A stretch of 57,155 nt of DNA, taken from JAWLDB01 sp041686915. GTDB lineage: Bacteria; Bacillota; UBA994; UBA5500. A program made the translations under genes and the position numbers. Location of the stretch: positions 1 to 57,155 of the forward strand of contig JAWLDB010000003.1 of assembly GCA_041686915.1 (NCBI GenBank). The letters are read 5' to 3'. The notes beneath the pieces were generated by a model. The model had not been told where the DNA came from. It was given only the letters and a program-made list of their open reading frames with translations, and did not search any database. This document shows positions 57,038-57,155 of this stretch, one piece after another (positions within the stretch are counted from its first letter, which is position 1; every line of letters begins with the position of its first letter).

Positions 57038-57155
57038 TGCTTCTCCTGCTCTCTCATATTACTGTCCTCAAATCAATTAAACAGCAGGGTGCGTTTTTCC
57101 TGCCTTGGCTATGATAGCGGCAATAGTTTGATAATGTCAAGGACGATAAGAGGCC

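Overview
The window looks like chromosomal DNA of an anaerobic, endospore-forming member of the Bacillota, class Clostridia or a near relative. The evidence is an alpha/beta-type small acid-soluble spore protein, a CwlD-like cortex amidase, strong AGGAGG ribosome binding sites, frequent GTG and TTG starts, lysine and c-di-AMP riboswitches, and oxygen-sensitive enzymes (aldehyde:ferredoxin oxidoreductase, indolepyruvate:ferredoxin oxidoreductase). I saw no phage, transposon, CRISPR array, rRNA or tRNA. The genus cannot be read from the sequence.

Layout. 1-949 is a CwlD-like amidase on the minus strand that runs off the window edge. 1041-2816 is a promoter, lysine riboswitch and NhaC-type transporter. 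3000-12930 is a mosaic of short transcription units: SASP, a conserved protein of unknown role, GNAT acetyltransferases (one a three-domain fusion), pyrophosphatase, thioesterase, an MFS pump, a MerR/VWA pair, a methyltransferase and a P-loop kinase. 13205-18840 holds an S9 peptidase and a three-gene FtsX/LolD-type ABC system. 19181-25467 holds a c-di-AMP riboswitch with a short downstream gene, gamma-glutamyltransferase, cupin-HD-GYP, ArsR, free methionine sulfoxide reductase, a glycine-rich repeat protein and NlpC/P60. 25758-33409 is mostly metabolic: SDR, a glyoxylate aminotransferase/aldolase pair, IorAB and an M14 carboxypeptidase. 33631-38481 holds an amidase, PadR with a split permease, PAP2 and PrsW. 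38648-45461 is an aldehyde:ferredoxin oxidoreductase locus with a ferredoxin, a MoaD-like carrier and, after an intervening helicase, LarE and a MoeB/HesA E1 enzyme. 45523-50211 holds a CHR-type transporter and signalling genes.

The most interesting region is 50307-55626. A Fur regulator and a CsoR copper regulator are followed by a 69-residue heavy-metal-associated (CopZ-like) protein that no ordinary gene caller would report, because its metal-binding motif reads Gly-Met-Thr-UGA-Gly-His-Cys. The UGA stands where the first Cys of CxxC belongs. Hairpins resembling bacterial SECIS elements lie just after it, and the next transcription unit encodes thioredoxin reductase, SelA (Sec-tRNA synthase) and SelB (Sec elongation factor). 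I read this as a selenocysteine-containing metallochaperone encoded beside its own decoding machinery.

Other themes: genes are commonly separated by strong intrinsic terminators, many bidirectional, and several operons use ATGA stop/start overlaps (ABC genes, split permease, selA-selB). All functional calls rest on motif recognition by eye; no database search was run.
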